A stretch of DNA of 64,000 bases from Candidatus Binatia bacterium (GCA_035544215.1 DATKHY010000001.1:248001-312000); one strand, 5' to 3'. Positions 53,041 through 62,686 are shown, counted from the first letter of the stretch. The notes: generated by a model from the letters alone, not told the origin. Numbers and translations: made by a program.

Positions 53041-53649
53041 GTGAACGTGCAACGCTTTTTCGGTACGCTCCTGATCGCTTTCGTCGTAGCGGCGTGCTCC
53101 GGATCGTCGCACGGCAGCTCGTCGTACGGCTCCGGCGATCCCAGCTTGGCCGCGCCAAATCCGGCCGGAGGCCCGATCGATCCGTTTCTGACCGACGGAC
53201 GAGCGGTGCTGCGCGCCCTCGACGCGGTGGCGTCGCGTTCGGGGACTCCGTTACGCATCACGACGATCGGTGCAGACGGCGTCAACGGATTGACGCTCGA
53301 CGTGCAGGAACCGCAGCGTCACGTCAACGTGGATCGCTACGTCGTCGCGACCGATGGAAGCATCTCCGGCCCGACGCCCGTCAAGCTGATGTCGCTCAAC
53401 GGCGGTCCGATCACGGCCGCGTCCGTCGACCAGCGAGCCTTCGATCCGAAGGCGGTCGCCTTCGCCGCGCTCACGCAGACCGATCGTGAGGCGATCCGGC
53501 GATCAAACTATCCGGACGCGCGGGTCACCCAGTGGGAGATCGACGGCCTCGGCCCCGACGACCGCCGCTACATCTATCTCGAATCCGCCCGGGCCCGGCC
53601 CACCGCCGCGGTGAGCCCCGGGCTCAAGATCGTCCGGATGTCGTTCTAA
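53041..53649 (+). CDS. Lipoprotein of unknown function
   Basis: 202 aa from GTG 53041 with AAAGGAGGACAG upstream. Lipobox VAAC in LLIAFVVAACSGSS. The mature domain has LRITTIGADGVNGLTLDVQE and IYLESARARPTAAVSPGLKI, an alpha/beta periplasmic fold of about 160 residues. No family recognised. Confidence 0.7.
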   Translation: MNVQRFFGTLLIAFVVAACSGSSHGSSSYGSGDPSLAAPNPAGGPIDPFLTDGRAVLRALDAVASRSGTPLRITTIGADGVNGLTLDVQEPQRHVNVDRYVVATDGSISGPTPVKLMSLNGGPITAASVDQRAFDPKAVAFAALTQTDREAIRRSNYPDARVTQWEIDGLGPDDRRYIYLESARARPTAAVSPGLKIVRMSF

Positions 53650-53723
53650 CCCCGGACCCTTCCCTATCCCGCCCGTTGTTGCTATAGTCAGGGCGACTCT
53701 CGCCTACTTGCAAGGAGATTTTG

Positions 53724-54179
53724 ATGCGTTTTCTCACCCCATCGCTGATCATCGTCGCCGCGCTCGTGGCCGTCACGGCGTGTAACAGCAAGTCCTCGTC
53801 GAGCTCGTCGGACCAGTCGAGCGCCGGCGCAACTGCCGCCGCCTCTGCCGCCGCAACGGAAGCGCCGAGCGGTGCCGCGACATCGTCAGCGGCCGGCGAA
53901 GCGCCGACATACCCGGGCGCTGTGACGCAGGCCTCGGGCAGCAGCTCCAACATGGGCTCCAGCGCCGCCGGTCAAGTGATGACGACCGACGATTCGTTCG
54001 ACAAAGTCTACACCTGGTATCAGCAAAACATGCCGGCGGGCTCGGAGAAGTCGCATGTAACCGCGCCTGTGGAAAGCGCCGTGTTCACGATCGGCCAGCC
54101 GGGTCAAGGACAGACGTCCGTGACACTGACTACCTCGGGCGGTAAGACGATGATTAGCATCGCCAAAGTCAAGATGTAG
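53724..54179 (+). CDS. Lipoprotein with Ser/Ala-rich linker
   Basis: 151 aa; ATG 53724 after AAGGAGATTT. Lipobox VTAC. Residues 20-75 form a Ser/Ala-rich linker; the globular part DDSFDKVYTWYQQNMPAGSE, then VFTIGQPGQGQTSVTLTTSG resembles small domains found in predicted stress or surface lipoproteins. Function unknown. Confidence 0.7.
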   Translation: MRFLTPSLIIVAALVAVTACNSKSSSSSSDQSSAGATAAASAAATEAPSGAATSSAAGEAPTYPGAVTQASGSSSNMGSSAAGQVMTTDDSFDKVYTWYQQNMPAGSEKSHVTAPVESAVFTIGQPGQGQTSVTLTTSGGKTMISIAKVKM

Positions 54180-54218
54180 CGAATCGTTCGATTCGAACGT
54201 CCGGCGGCGCGCTGCTCC

Positions 54219-54602
54219 TCAGCCGGAACCTGCGCGCCTCCGATACCTCCCGAAGATGCGTTCGGGAAGCCAAGTCAGGACAACCGCTCCCACGATGACC
54301 ACGAGACCCAAGACGTTCCATGCTGCGTAGATGCGTCCGAGCGGGCCGAAGCCCAGCAGCAGCGCCGCCGCGGCCATGACGAAAAGAAACGGCGCGGTAA
54401 AATAGCAGTGCAGGCGGCCGCAACGCCATGCGTTGAGCGCACACGCCGCAGCCATGACGCCCAGCGCAGCCGCCCACACGACGGCTTGCACACGCGAATC
54501 GACACTGAAGAAGCCGATCGCGACGATCGCTAGTATCGGCAGCACGAAGGCACCCGCGACGACGCGCAAGTTGCGCAGAAGGTCGCGGCCCTCGTCGGTC
54601 AT
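54219..54602 (-). CDS. Four-helix membrane protein with Cys-rich loop
   Basis: 127 aa with four membrane helices (VVAGAFVLPILAIVAIGFF, AVVWAAALGVMAAACAL, FTAPFLFVMAAAALLLGF, WNVLGLVVIVGAVVLTWL). The loop ACALNAWRCGRLHCYFTAPF has three Cys and one His, a pattern seen in small membrane proteins near metal-resistance genes. It overlaps the SRPBCC gene by 4 bp. Confidence 0.7.
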   Translation of the reverse strand: MTDEGRDLLRNLRVVAGAFVLPILAIVAIGFFSVDSRVQAVVWAAALGVMAAACALNAWRCGRLHCYFTAPFLFVMAAAALLLGFGPLGRIYAAWNVLGLVVIVGAVVLTWLPERIFGRYRRRAGSG

Positions 54603-55015
54603 GCCTCCGCAGTTCGCGCCAGATCGTCGAGCACCGGCACGAAGTGCCTCGCCATCTCGTTGCCCATCATCGGCCCGAACAGGAACGCCAGCGGCCCAGT
54701 GATGGCGACGTTCTGCGAAATAGCGCTGCCGGTTCCGTGCGGTGCGATCTCGCAAGTAAACGTGAAGATCGTCAGCGGCGCCCCCACCATCGTCATGCTG
54801 AAACCGCGCCCCGCGACGACGTTGGAGAACGTCACATCGTGCCTGCTGCCGCGATCGGTCGTCATCTTGCCCGGCGTGCCGTCGGCGATCGGCCCCTCGA
54901 CGAGGGCGGATTTGATGCCCGAGTTCCAGCGGCTCCAATTGTTCGGGTCGCTCCAGATGCTCCACACTTTGTCCGGGGCGGCAGTGGTGGAGCGCGAAAC
55001 GCCGTAGATCTTCAT
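54599..55015 (-). CDS. SRPBCC (START/polyketide cyclase-like) protein
   Basis: 138 aa from ATG 55015. The N terminus STTAAPDKVWSIWSDPNNWS, then RWNSGIKSALVEG, is the signature of the SRPBCC/polyketide cyclase 2 family, which binds hydrophobic ligands in a helix-grip fold. It is co-transcribed with the membrane protein gene that follows. Ligand unknown. Confidence 0.85.
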   Translation of the reverse strand: MKIYGVSRSTTAAPDKVWSIWSDPNNWSRWNSGIKSALVEGPIADGTPGKMTTDRGSRHDVTFSNVVAGRGFSMTMVGAPLTIFTFTCEIAPHGTGSAISQNVAITGPLAFLFGPMMGNEMARHFVPVLDDLARTAEA

Positions 55016-55083
55016 CGGGCGCCTCCTCTCTCGCCAATGTACTCTACGAGGCGAAACTATGCCTCGGTGACGAAGCATAAAGA

Positions 55084-56451
55084 ATGCAGCGCAAACGTTT
55101 TATAACTCTTGCCGCGGTCGTGGCGCTCGCCGCGTGCGGGCAAAACTCGACGGTCGGCCCTCCGCTCCGATCCGCCGGAGCTCGGCCGCTCGGCGCGATG
55201 CTACCGCTCTCGGGAACATCGTCGAAGATTCAACACGTCGTCATCATTTTTCAAGAGAACCGCTCGATCAACGACCTCTTCAACGGCTTTCCCGGAGCCG
55301 GGACCGTGCGCGCGGGGAAGAATTCACTAGGTCAAACGGTGACGCTGCAGCCTCGCCTGCTGACGGCACCGTACGACATCAGCCACAAGCACAGCGCCTT
55401 CGTCACCGAATATGACGGCGGCAAGCTCGACGGATTCAACCTCGTCTATTCGGCCTGTCTCAAGAAGAAAGCGTGTCCGCCCGCGGACATCCGTGCGTAC
55501 GCGTACGTGCCCGAAAAAGAAGTCGAGCCCTACTTCATCATGGCCCGGCGATACGCGTTCGCGCGCAACATGTTCCAGACCAATCAGGGCCCGAGCTTCC
55601 CGGCACATCAATACATCTTGAGCGGCACCTCAACGATCTCGAATTCATCGTCGGTGCGTGCGGCAGAGAACCCGCTCACGACGAAAAACAAGCTCACCGG
55701 CGGCTGCGATTCGCCGCAGGGATCGCTCGTGTGGCTCATCGACGCCAAGGGCCGGGAGAATCGGCAGATCTATCCCTGCTTCGATCGCAACTCGCTCATC
55801 GCGCTGATCGAGGCGAAGTCACTCACCTGGCGTTACTATCAGGCGCATCTCGGTCCCGGCCTCTGGGAGGGTCCCGACGCCATCTTGCCGGTCTATAGCA
55901 GCTCCGAGTTTTCGAGCGACGTCGTCGCTCCGCCGAGGCAAGTGCTTACCGACATCAAGAACGGAAACCTCGCCAACGTCGCCTGGGTGACGCCGACCGC
56001 GGCGGCGTCCGATCACGCGGGAATCACCGACGGGACCGGCCCCTCGTGGGTGGCGTCGATCGTCAACGCGATCGGCAAGAGCGAATACTGGAACGACACG
56101 GCGATCTTCGTGACGTGGGACGACTGGGGAGGCTGGTACGATCCCGTCCCGCCGCAACCGTACAACTCTTACGAGCTCTCGTTTCGCGTGCCGCTGCTGG
56201 TCATCTCGGCCTATGCGAAGCCGCATTATATCTCCACGAAACAGCACGAGTACGGCAGCATCCTGAAGTTCGCGGAAGAGGCGTTCGGGCTCGGATCGCT
56301 CGGCACGACCGACGTGCGCGCCGACGACCTCTCCGACTGCTTCGACTTTTCGAAGCCCCCGCGAAAGTTCGTGCCGATCCCTGCCCCGCGCGGTGCGGAC
56401 TACTTCTTACGGCAGCCCGCCTCCGCGCAGGACCCGGACGACGACTTTTAG
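55084..56451 (+). CDS. Secreted phospholipase C-like phosphoesterase
   Basis: 455 aa. Lipobox-like LAAC in TLAAVVALAACGQ. The phosphoesterase family (PF04185) is shown by IQHVVIIFQENRSINDLFNG, NQGPSFPAHQYILSGTS, WVTPTAAASDHAG and FVTWDDWGGWYDPV near the catalytic metal site. The family hydrolyses phosphodiesters or phosphomonoesters of phospholipids. The 3' end overlaps the convergent gene by 4 bp. Confidence 0.9.
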   Translation: MQRKRFITLAAVVALAACGQNSTVGPPLRSAGARPLGAMLPLSGTSSKIQHVVIIFQENRSINDLFNGFPGAGTVRAGKNSLGQTVTLQPRLLTAPYDISHKHSAFVTEYDGGKLDGFNLVYSACLKKKACPPADIRAYAYVPEKEVEPYFIMARRYAFARNMFQTNQGPSFPAHQYILSGTSTISNSSSVRAAENPLTTKNKLTGGCDSPQGSLVWLIDAKGRENRQIYPCFDRNSLIALIEAKSLTWRYYQAHLGPGLWEGPDAILPVYSSSEFSSDVVAPPRQVLTDIKNGNLANVAWVTPTAAASDHAGITDGTGPSWVASIVNAIGKSEYWNDTAIFVTWDDWGGWYDPVPPQPYNSYELSFRVPLLVISAYAKPHYISTKQHEYGSILKFAEEAFGLGSLGTTDVRADDLSDCFDFSKPPRKFVPIPAPRGADYFLRQPASAQDPDDDF

Positions 56452-57569
56452 CGCGATACTGCCATGGATGAGGGGAACGCGACCGAAAGCGTTTCCTTCG
56501 GCCTGCCCGGGTGACCCGGCGCATATTTCGTGACCGTGTTCGCGCCGGCGTTCGCCACGAAGACGTTGTTGGAGCGATCGACCACGACGGTCGCCGGGCT
56601 GCTGATGCCGTGGGTGATCGTCTCCGACGGAGTGACCGCATTCGGCGGGTACTCCGTGACGCTGTTCAGCGCGTAGTTCGCCACGAACAGATCGCCCGGC
56701 GTGTCGACGGCGATCGAGAACGGCACGTCGACCGCGCTGGTGAAGTTGATCGTTTTGACGGGAGTCGTTCCGCCGTTTGCGGACTCGGTGACGGTGTTCG
56801 TGCCGTGCACGTAGGCGCCGCCTCCTAGCCCGCAGTTGATGCAGTTCGCGACGTAGAGGTTGTTGCTCGAGTCGATCGCCAGGCCGACGGGCTCGTTAAC
56901 ACCCGTCGTGATCGTGCGGATGGGAGTCGTCCCGCCCGGCGCGTAGACGAGGATCTGGTCACTGCCCGTCGCTCCGGTCGAACAGACGACGCAGTTTGCG
57001 ACGTAGAGGTTCTGCGCGCTGTCGAGCGCGAGGCCGAGCGGATATTTCACCGTGACGGTCGTCGACGGGGGACCGGTCGTGTACCCGGAGAGATATTCGA
57101 CCACCGTGCTTTCGCAGCTCGGCGAATAGCATCCCAGGTTCGACACGTACAGCGTTCCGGAGCTATCGATGGCGAGATCGAACGGCTCCGTAACCCCGTT
57201 GGTGATCGTCACCGTCGGCGTATTGACGTGCGGCGCGATCTCGACGACGTTGTTCGTTCCGACCTGACCGGTGAGACACGTCGAGCAGTTGGCAACGAAC
57301 AAGTCACCCGACGCGTCGAAGGCGAGTCCGTACCAGGGTGCGGCGATGCCGCTGACGATGTGCCGCCGGAGCCGCGGCGTGGTGGTGCTGAAGAAGTACT
57401 CCGAGCTCGGACCGTTTTGGAACATGGCGCAGGGCTGGCAGCTGCTGACGGCCAGCCGTTGCGTGCGCACGGCACGCTTCACAACTGGTGGGTTCGACAG
57501 ACCGGTCGCCGGGATCGACGAATCGGTGCGCCCGCCGCACGCGGACAGCGCGAAGAACAGCGCCGACAC
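56448..57569 (-). CDS. Propeller lipoprotein with a frameshift in its signal peptide
   Basis: 373 aa from GTG 57569: ALFFALSACGGRTDS with lipobox LSAC, then blades such as GDLFVANCSTC, GTLYVSNLGC, QNLYVANCVVC and NNLYVANCINC. The proper ribosome site AAGGAG precedes ATG 57588, which is in another frame (MQTKF). Removing one T from a TTTT run at about 57571-57574 would fuse MQTKF to TVSALFFALSAC, a perfect signal peptide. So the gene is shifted, or the base is a sequencing error or a phase-variable tract. Confidence 0.75.
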   Translation of the reverse strand: MSALFFALSACGGRTDSSIPATGLSNPPVVKRAVRTQRLAVSSCQPCAMFQNGPSSEYFFSTTTPRLRRHIVSGIAAPWYGLAFDASGDLFVANCSTCLTGQVGTNNVVEIAPHVNTPTVTITNGVTEPFDLAIDSSGTLYVSNLGCYSPSCESTVVEYLSGYTTGPPSTTVTVKYPLGLALDSAQNLYVANCVVCSTGATGSDQILVYAPGGTTPIRTITTGVNEPVGLAIDSSNNLYVANCINCGLGGGAYVHGTNTVTESANGGTTPVKTINFTSAVDVPFSIAVDTPGDLFVANYALNSVTEYPPNAVTPSETITHGISSPATVVVDRSNNVFVANAGANTVTKYAPGHPGRPKETLSVAFPSSMAVSR

Positions 57570-57739
57570 AGTAAAACTTGGTTTGCATCAGAATACTCCT
57601 TGCGGGCAAAGGAAACGGGTTGCCGTTCTTCCTTTTAACGAACGCCTAGCCTGCCGAGCAGTGTCATCGAGCGAACGCGCGCCGGCAGGTTTTGTACGGT
57701 TCGTGACACAACGCGGTCCGCAAAGTTAGGAGCAAGCAC

Positions 57740-58996
57740 ATGAGCGTTTCCCGTTTTGCACTCGGCGCGGTGAGTCTCTGCGCGGTCGCGGCCGTGGTCG
57801 CGGCTTGCACGACGACACACGGGGCGGCGTACGGCCCGACGAGCGCGCTTCCAAGCATCGGCTCTGCAGCCGGCGCCTCGGAACAGGTCCTCTACAGTTT
57901 CACCGGCGGCAACGACGGTGGGAACGCGGCGACCGGCCTGGTCCGGGATAGCGGCGGCAATCTCTACGGGACGACCGTCGTCGGCGGCAAGAACACGTGC
58001 GGAACCGTCTTCAAGCTGACGCCGCAAGCGACTCCGCCATGGCCGGAGAGCGTGCTCTATAATTTCGGCTGCTTCAGCGACGGAAAGAATCCGCACGGAG
58101 GCGTGACGTTCGACTCGAAAGGCAATCTCGACGGCACGACCGTGTCGGGTGGATCCGGCCCGTCCTGCGGCAGCTACGGTTGCGGAGTCGTGTTTCAGTT
58201 GACGCCGGCAACCGAAAACGTGCTGCATGACTTCACCGGCGGCCGCGACGGCTTCGGCCCGGGCGGCGGCGTCACGTTCGACGCGTCGGGCAACCTGTAC
58301 GGAACCACTCCCGACGGTGGAGTCGACTCGCAGGGTATCGTCTACGAGGTTACGTCGCACGCACAGGAGCGTATCGTGCACACCTTTACCGGCGGCAAGG
58401 ACGGCGGGGTCGGCTCGCTCGGCCTTTTGCTGCTGGAGTCAGGCGGTCTCTACGGCGTCACCGAGGAAGGCGGCGCCCATAGCGCGGGCACCGTGTATCG
58501 GCTGACGCGCACTGGAAAGCGCTGGGCGCTGAGCACGCTTTACGCATTCAAGGGCACGCCGGACGCTGCGTCACCGTACGGCGGTCTGGTGCCTAATGCG
58601 GCGGGCGATCTGTTCGGTACCACCTATTATGGCGGCGCGAACGGGATGGGCACCGTGTTCGAACTGACACGCAACGCCAAGGGTGGCTACCACGAGCGCG
58701 TGCTCTACAGTTTCAAGGGCGGCAGCGACGGGAGCTCGCCGACCAGCACGCTCGCGTTCGGAGGGTCGGACCTCTACGGCACGACGTCGGCGGGCGGCGG
58801 GAGCTGCGGTTGCGGAACGATCTTCAGAGTGAACGCGACGTCCGGCGCGGAGTCGGTGCTGCACGCGTTCGGCAACGGCACGGACGGCGCGTATCCCTAT
58901 TACGGCCTGACGAAGGGCGCGAAGGGCGTGTTCTACGGTACGACCGTCGCGGGCGGAAGCTCGGGCCAAGGCGCGGTCTTCGAGTTCAAACCGTGA
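57740..58996 (+). CDS. GloVer-repeat lipoprotein
   Basis: 418 aa. Lipobox VAAC in AVAAVVAACTTT. It contains about eight tandem repeats of the choice-of-anchor GloVer type, for example EQVLYSFTGGNDGG then GNLYGTTVVGGKNTCGTVF; later ones read GDLFGTTYYGGANGMGTVFE. The repeats form a beta-propeller on the cell surface. Its function is unknown. It overlaps the next gene by 4 bp. Confidence 0.9.
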   Translation: MSVSRFALGAVSLCAVAAVVAACTTTHGAAYGPTSALPSIGSAAGASEQVLYSFTGGNDGGNAATGLVRDSGGNLYGTTVVGGKNTCGTVFKLTPQATPPWPESVLYNFGCFSDGKNPHGGVTFDSKGNLDGTTVSGGSGPSCGSYGCGVVFQLTPATENVLHDFTGGRDGFGPGGGVTFDASGNLYGTTPDGGVDSQGIVYEVTSHAQERIVHTFTGGKDGGVGSLGLLLLESGGLYGVTEEGGAHSAGTVYRLTRTGKRWALSTLYAFKGTPDAASPYGGLVPNAAGDLFGTTYYGGANGMGTVFELTRNAKGGYHERVLYSFKGGSDGSSPTSTLAFGGSDLYGTTSAGGGSCGCGTIFRVNATSGAESVLHAFGNGTDGAYPYYGLTKGAKGVFYGTTVAGGSSGQGAVFEFKP

Positions 58997-59313
58997 ACCC
59001 AAAGCGTCGCGGCTGGGTCGCGCTCGGCTCCGGCGTGTTCCTGGTCGTTTTCATGGGAGCCGTCGCCGTTTGGGTTGACCAGCTCCTGACCGCCAACGGA
59101 CTGTTGCAGCGCGATCCGACCGCAGCTCGGTTTTTCGGGCGGATCAACGTCGCGTTCGCGCTTGTGATCGTGGCCGGCGTGCTCGGAATTTTGAATGGAT
59201 GGTCGATGGCGCACGCCGGCCGCCGCAACAATCTGGTGGTGGTCGCCCTCCTCGTCGTGTTCGTCGCGGCGCTGTTCGTAGCGTGCAGCGCCTCGAAGAT
59301 GTATCCGACGTGA
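58993..59313 (+). CDS. Small membrane protein
   Basis: 106 aa from GTG 58993, overlapping the GloVer gene (GTGA). Three membrane helices (WVALGSGVFLVVFMGAVAVW, INVAFALVIVAGVLGILNG, LVVVALLVVFVAALFVACS). Function unknown; co-translated with the surface protein. Confidence 0.7.
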   Translation: MNPKRRGWVALGSGVFLVVFMGAVAVWVDQLLTANGLLQRDPTAARFFGRINVAFALVIVAGVLGILNGWSMAHAGRRNNLVVVALLVVFVAALFVACSASKMYPT

Positions 59314-59322
59314 GCGCCCGCG

Positions 59323-60459
59323 TTACCGCTCGAGCACCTGCAGATTGTTAGAGTTGTCGTCGTTGAAGTAGAGCTTGGTATCGGACGCACTCTTGCCGGT
59401 CGCAACCATTCCGAAGATCGCTCCGGCGGCCCCAGTATCCACGTTGCGAACCTCCTGCACGTGACCTCCCGGGTTGATCTCGATCATCAGGTTCTCACCA
59501 GTCGGATCGAGCGTGTTGCCGACGACGATCGTTCCATTGAAGAGCAGCGCCGAGCTGATCGGGCCGTTGAGCGGAGCCCCGGAGTAGAGCACGCGCGCCT
59601 TCGATGCGCAGCTGCCTTCGAATCGTGTTCCGCGAGCCCGCACCGTTAAACATCCCCCGTGCATTCCGGAGATGCCGGAGATTGTGGTGACGCTGTTGTT
59701 GTCGCCGTCAACCACGAAGAGTCGGTCGTGGCGCCGATCGTATTGGAGTCCGGAGGGGCCCAGGATGCTGCCCGGCGGACCGCCGTTGACCGGAAAGCCG
59801 GTCGCGACCACTTCGGTGGTCAGCGAGGGAAGGTTGATGCGCACGATCGACCCGTCGGCCGCGTTGCTCTCGTAGACGGCCGGACTCCCCTTCTTGGGCT
59901 GGGCGTAAATTTGGCCGAACGGATGGTTGAACGGACTGCCGGATAGATTCGTAATCAGGCTTCCGCTCGAAGAGTAGATCGGATTGTCGTTGGACGAGAA
60001 CGCCGCCGCGTAAATCGTGTCGTCGGGTCCCAGCGCTAACGCGTTGCAGCCGACTAGGTTCGTCGGGTCGGCCGTGACCAGGGTGGGCGTTGATCCAGGC
60101 TGGGGATGAAGCGCCACGATCGTATACCCGGTTCCTTGGGTGTTGGTGTTGTCGTTGAAATTGCAGACGGCCAAATCACCCTTCGTGAATGAGCCCGCAG
60201 TCGACTTTGCGACGTCGAGCCCGTAAGGATTGAGCTGTCCATACACAGGATCGATCGTCGATCCGATGACGACCTGATTCTTCAGCTTGTGCAGGATGCC
60301 GCCGCCTGCCGGAGACGCGAACGTTCCCAACGCCCGGCTTTGCGCGGGCGCCACGCCCGAGGGCATCGTCGAAACCGAGCCTTGGCTGCTGCAGCCGCTC
60401 GCAAGGAACGCCGCGATCGCCGCAACGGAAAAGAACCTTTCGTACATGCGTAAATCCAT
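59323..60459 (-). CDS. Secreted propeller-like lipoprotein
   Basis: 378 aa from ATG 60459 (GGAGGTAG upstream). Lipobox ASGC in AAIAAFLASGCSSQ. Blades DTIYAAAFSSND, SPAVYESNAADG, DRLFVVDGDNNS and TKLYFNDDNSNN. More divergent than the copies around the mobile region. Ligand unknown. Confidence 0.75.
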   Translation of the reverse strand: MDLRMYERFFSVAAIAAFLASGCSSQGSVSTMPSGVAPAQSRALGTFASPAGGGILHKLKNQVVIGSTIDPVYGQLNPYGLDVAKSTAGSFTKGDLAVCNFNDNTNTQGTGYTIVALHPQPGSTPTLVTADPTNLVGCNALALGPDDTIYAAAFSSNDNPIYSSSGSLITNLSGSPFNHPFGQIYAQPKKGSPAVYESNAADGSIVRINLPSLTTEVVATGFPVNGGPPGSILGPSGLQYDRRHDRLFVVDGDNNSVTTISGISGMHGGCLTVRARGTRFEGSCASKARVLYSGAPLNGPISSALLFNGTIVVGNTLDPTGENLMIEINPGGHVQEVRNVDTGAAGAIFGMVATGKSASDTKLYFNDDNSNNLQVLER

Positions 60460-60713
60460 CGAACTACCTCCACCGTCGAGAAAAAGCAAGCCCAAAACTA
60501 CTGTTCACAGAAAGTGTTAAGAAAGTATGAAACCCAACCGGCGGCCGTTTGCTTGTGCCCTGCTCGGCGTGGCCAGCTCTGATCATCTTGATGAAGATAA
60601 AAATGCAGACGCGAAAACCTTTTGATTCGTCTCCCATTGTTTATGAGATTTCCGGAGAGCACGCTTAGCCTCAGGAGCAACACTAGTCCATACCCCTGAG
60701 GTTAAATCACAAA

Positions 60714-61082
60714 ATGTCGAAACTATGGTCCATGCGCCGATCGCTGAGTTTGCTCGCTATGCTCGTCGCGTTTGCGAGCCTCGCGAGTGTGGGTCGCGCC
60801 GGCACGCTGGGAAATATCCAAGGAGTCATAAGCGACTCCGCAACCGGCGCGCCGATCGCCGGAGTTCGTCTGGAGATCACGTCGGGATCCCAGGCCGCCA
60901 CCGTGACGACGGACGCCCACGGTCACTTCGTCGTCTTCTCGCTGCAGCCCGACGACTATACTCTGACGGCGGAGAAGGCCGGATACGCCACGCGCTCCGT
61001 TGCGGGATATTCTGTTTTCGCCGATCAGACTCAAGTCTACGACCTGCAACTCGATCCAGCCAATAACGGCACCGGGGGCTAA
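60714..61082 (+). CDS. Secreted carboxypeptidase-regulatory-like domain protein
   Basis: 122 aa with signal peptide (LLAMLVAFASLASVGRA). The mature part is one CarboxypepD_reg beta-sandwich: GNIQGVISDSATGAPIAGVR, then HFVVFSLQPDDYTLTAEKAG and YATRSVAGYSVFADQTQVYD. Such domains add stability or adhesion to surface proteins. The stop lies inside the loop of the following hairpin. Confidence 0.85.
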   Translation: MSKLWSMRRSLSLLAMLVAFASLASVGRAGTLGNIQGVISDSATGAPIAGVRLEITSGSQAATVTTDAHGHFVVFSLQPDDYTLTAEKAGYATRSVAGYSVFADQTQVYDLQLDPANNGTGG

Positions 61083-61091
61083 CGCCCCCGG
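61072..61091. terminator. Hairpin at converging gene ends
   Basis: Eight-bp stem CCGGGGGC / GCCCCCGG with loop TAAC; the loop carries the stop codon of the upstream gene. No T run; it may serve both converging genes. Confidence 0.5.
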
Positions 61092-61118
61092 CTCCGCCGG
61101 CAAGGGAGCGACCTTAAC

Positions 61119-62108
61119 CTAAGGTCCTAACGCGACGCCGATCGGCAGTGCGAGATACGATCCGCTCACGACCTGCTTTGGAGTCTGCCTCCCTTTGAGC
61201 GCATCGAAGACGAAGATCGAGGGCGGCCCGTCGAGTGTCGTGCCGCTCGTCGAATAGAGCACCGACCCGCTCAGCGCCGCGCCGACCGGCGCCTTCAGCG
61301 CAGGGCTGCGCGACGAAATGGTGCGGTCCGGGGCGCTCTTCCCGTTAGCGGTCGGCGAGTACGCTAAGATGTTGTTGTCGCCGGCGTTGGCCGCATACAA
61401 CTCGCCGGTCGAGTTGCTCAGCGCCAAACCCGTCGGCGAGTTTTGCTGACCCGTCCCGACGATGGCGCGTTTGAGCGTCGGCTTCGTGACCGGCGTGGTA
61501 AACTCGCTGATTTCGTTCGAGTCGGAGACATACAGGTCGCCGGACGAATCGACGGCGACGCCGTTGATGTCAACGTGGTGATCGGGCAGCGAGATTCGTT
61601 GCAGCGTCTTCGCGTTGCCCTGCGCGCCGGGCGCGTAGACGGCGACATAGCCGTTCGTGAAGCCGCCGACGAACTCGTGGCCGGAACGATCGACCGCGAC
61701 GCAACTCGGTACAAACGGCGGAACCAGCTCGCGCGTGGGCTGAGCGTAGCCTTTGGCCTCTTTGCGGTAGACGAAGAGCGACTGCGTATCTTCGTCAGTT
61801 ACGAAGAGGGCGCCACCGGGTCCGATCGCAATCGGGCCCGGGTTGTAGGGCACGACGAGCGACGAGCCCGCCGGCGACTGCAGCGAGCCATCGGCATTTC
61901 GCACGTAGCGAAACACCGACTTGCCGTACCAGTCGCTGACGTAGAGCGCGCTCGTGCCGGCATTCGGCCGCATCGATCGCAAAAGCGATGGGGTCTGCAG
62001 CGTCGGGCTTGTCGCGTTGGGGAGCGATCCCCCTGCGCTGCAACTCGATAGCGCGGCACCTCCCATGATGAGTGTCAGTACTATGGGGAGCGATCGTTGT
62101 TCGAGCAC
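61119..62108 (-). CDS. Secreted propeller-like lipoprotein
   Basis: 329 aa. Lipobox LSSC in MGGAALSSCSAGG. Blades ALYVSDWYGKSVFRY, GALFVTDEDTQSLFVY, GDLYVSDSNEISEF, GELYAANAGDNNILAY and VLYSTSGTTL. One more member of the propeller lipoprotein set of this genome. Confidence 0.8.
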   Translation of the reverse strand: MLEQRSLPIVLTLIMGGAALSSCSAGGSLPNATSPTLQTPSLLRSMRPNAGTSALYVSDWYGKSVFRYVRNADGSLQSPAGSSLVVPYNPGPIAIGPGGALFVTDEDTQSLFVYRKEAKGYAQPTRELVPPFVPSCVAVDRSGHEFVGGFTNGYVAVYAPGAQGNAKTLQRISLPDHHVDINGVAVDSSGDLYVSDSNEISEFTTPVTKPTLKRAIVGTGQQNSPTGLALSNSTGELYAANAGDNNILAYSPTANGKSAPDRTISSRSPALKAPVGAALSGSVLYSTSGTTLDGPPSIFVFDALKGRQTPKQVVSGSYLALPIGVALGP

Positions 62109-62251
62109 TGTGCGCCTCCAATCCGATTAGAGCAGAGGCCCTTTCCGTTTTCACGACGCAACCCTTGGGACCCGGTGCTCGGTCGGCCGCCGGTTTGGCT
62201 TCCTGCCGGTCAGGGAAGAATCGCTGTCGGCGGACCGAACGGGAGTGTGTA

Positions 62252-62686
62252 ATGAAGCTGCAAGCTACTTTAGTTTTCTCGGCGGTTTTCGGTGCCGGCA
62301 TACTTCTCGCAGGGTGCGGCGGGGGTCAGCCCCCGTCGGCGGGCAGCATTCCCGCAACCAACCTTCGAACGACGAGTGTGCAGCCGTTTGATCAGAACCG
62401 GCAGGGCCGCTGTCAGAATGGAAACGTCAAGATCGATCCGTGCCGCATAATCTTCAATTCGAGCAACCCCGGACCGACGACCGTGACGCTGGGGGGCGAG
62501 GGAGACAACGGCACGATCACCGAGAGCGACGACTGCTCGTCCAGCGGCGTCGCGACGATCACGAAGGTCGACAATCGACACTACACGGCCGCACCCGGCA
62601 CAACGGCTGGATCGTGCAGCGCACGTTTCACCAACGGCGGCGGACAAGGTAACGCGAGCCATCTTCACATAATCAACGAACTCTAA
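62252..62686 (+). CDS. Small lipoprotein
   Basis: 144 aa from ATG 62252. Lipobox LAGC in GAGILLAGCGGGQPPS. The mature part PTTVTLGGEGDNGTITESDD followed by ATITKVDNRHYTAAPGTTAG is a small beta-sandwich with paired cysteines (C54/C62 and two in the C-terminal half). The stop overlaps the next start by one base (TAATG). Confidence 0.75.
   Translation: MKLQATLVFSAVFGAGILLAGCGGGQPPSAGSIPATNLRTTSVQPFDQNRQGRCQNGNVKIDPCRIIFNSSNPGPTTVTLGGEGDNGTITESDDCSSSGVATITKVDNRHYTAAPGTTAGSCSARFTNGGGQGNASHLHIINEL

Noticed and set aside
60669-60700. CCTCAGG / CCTGAGG inverted repeat before the carboxypeptidase-like gene
   Set aside because: The 7-bp stem has a long loop and no T run; too weak to call a terminator or operator.
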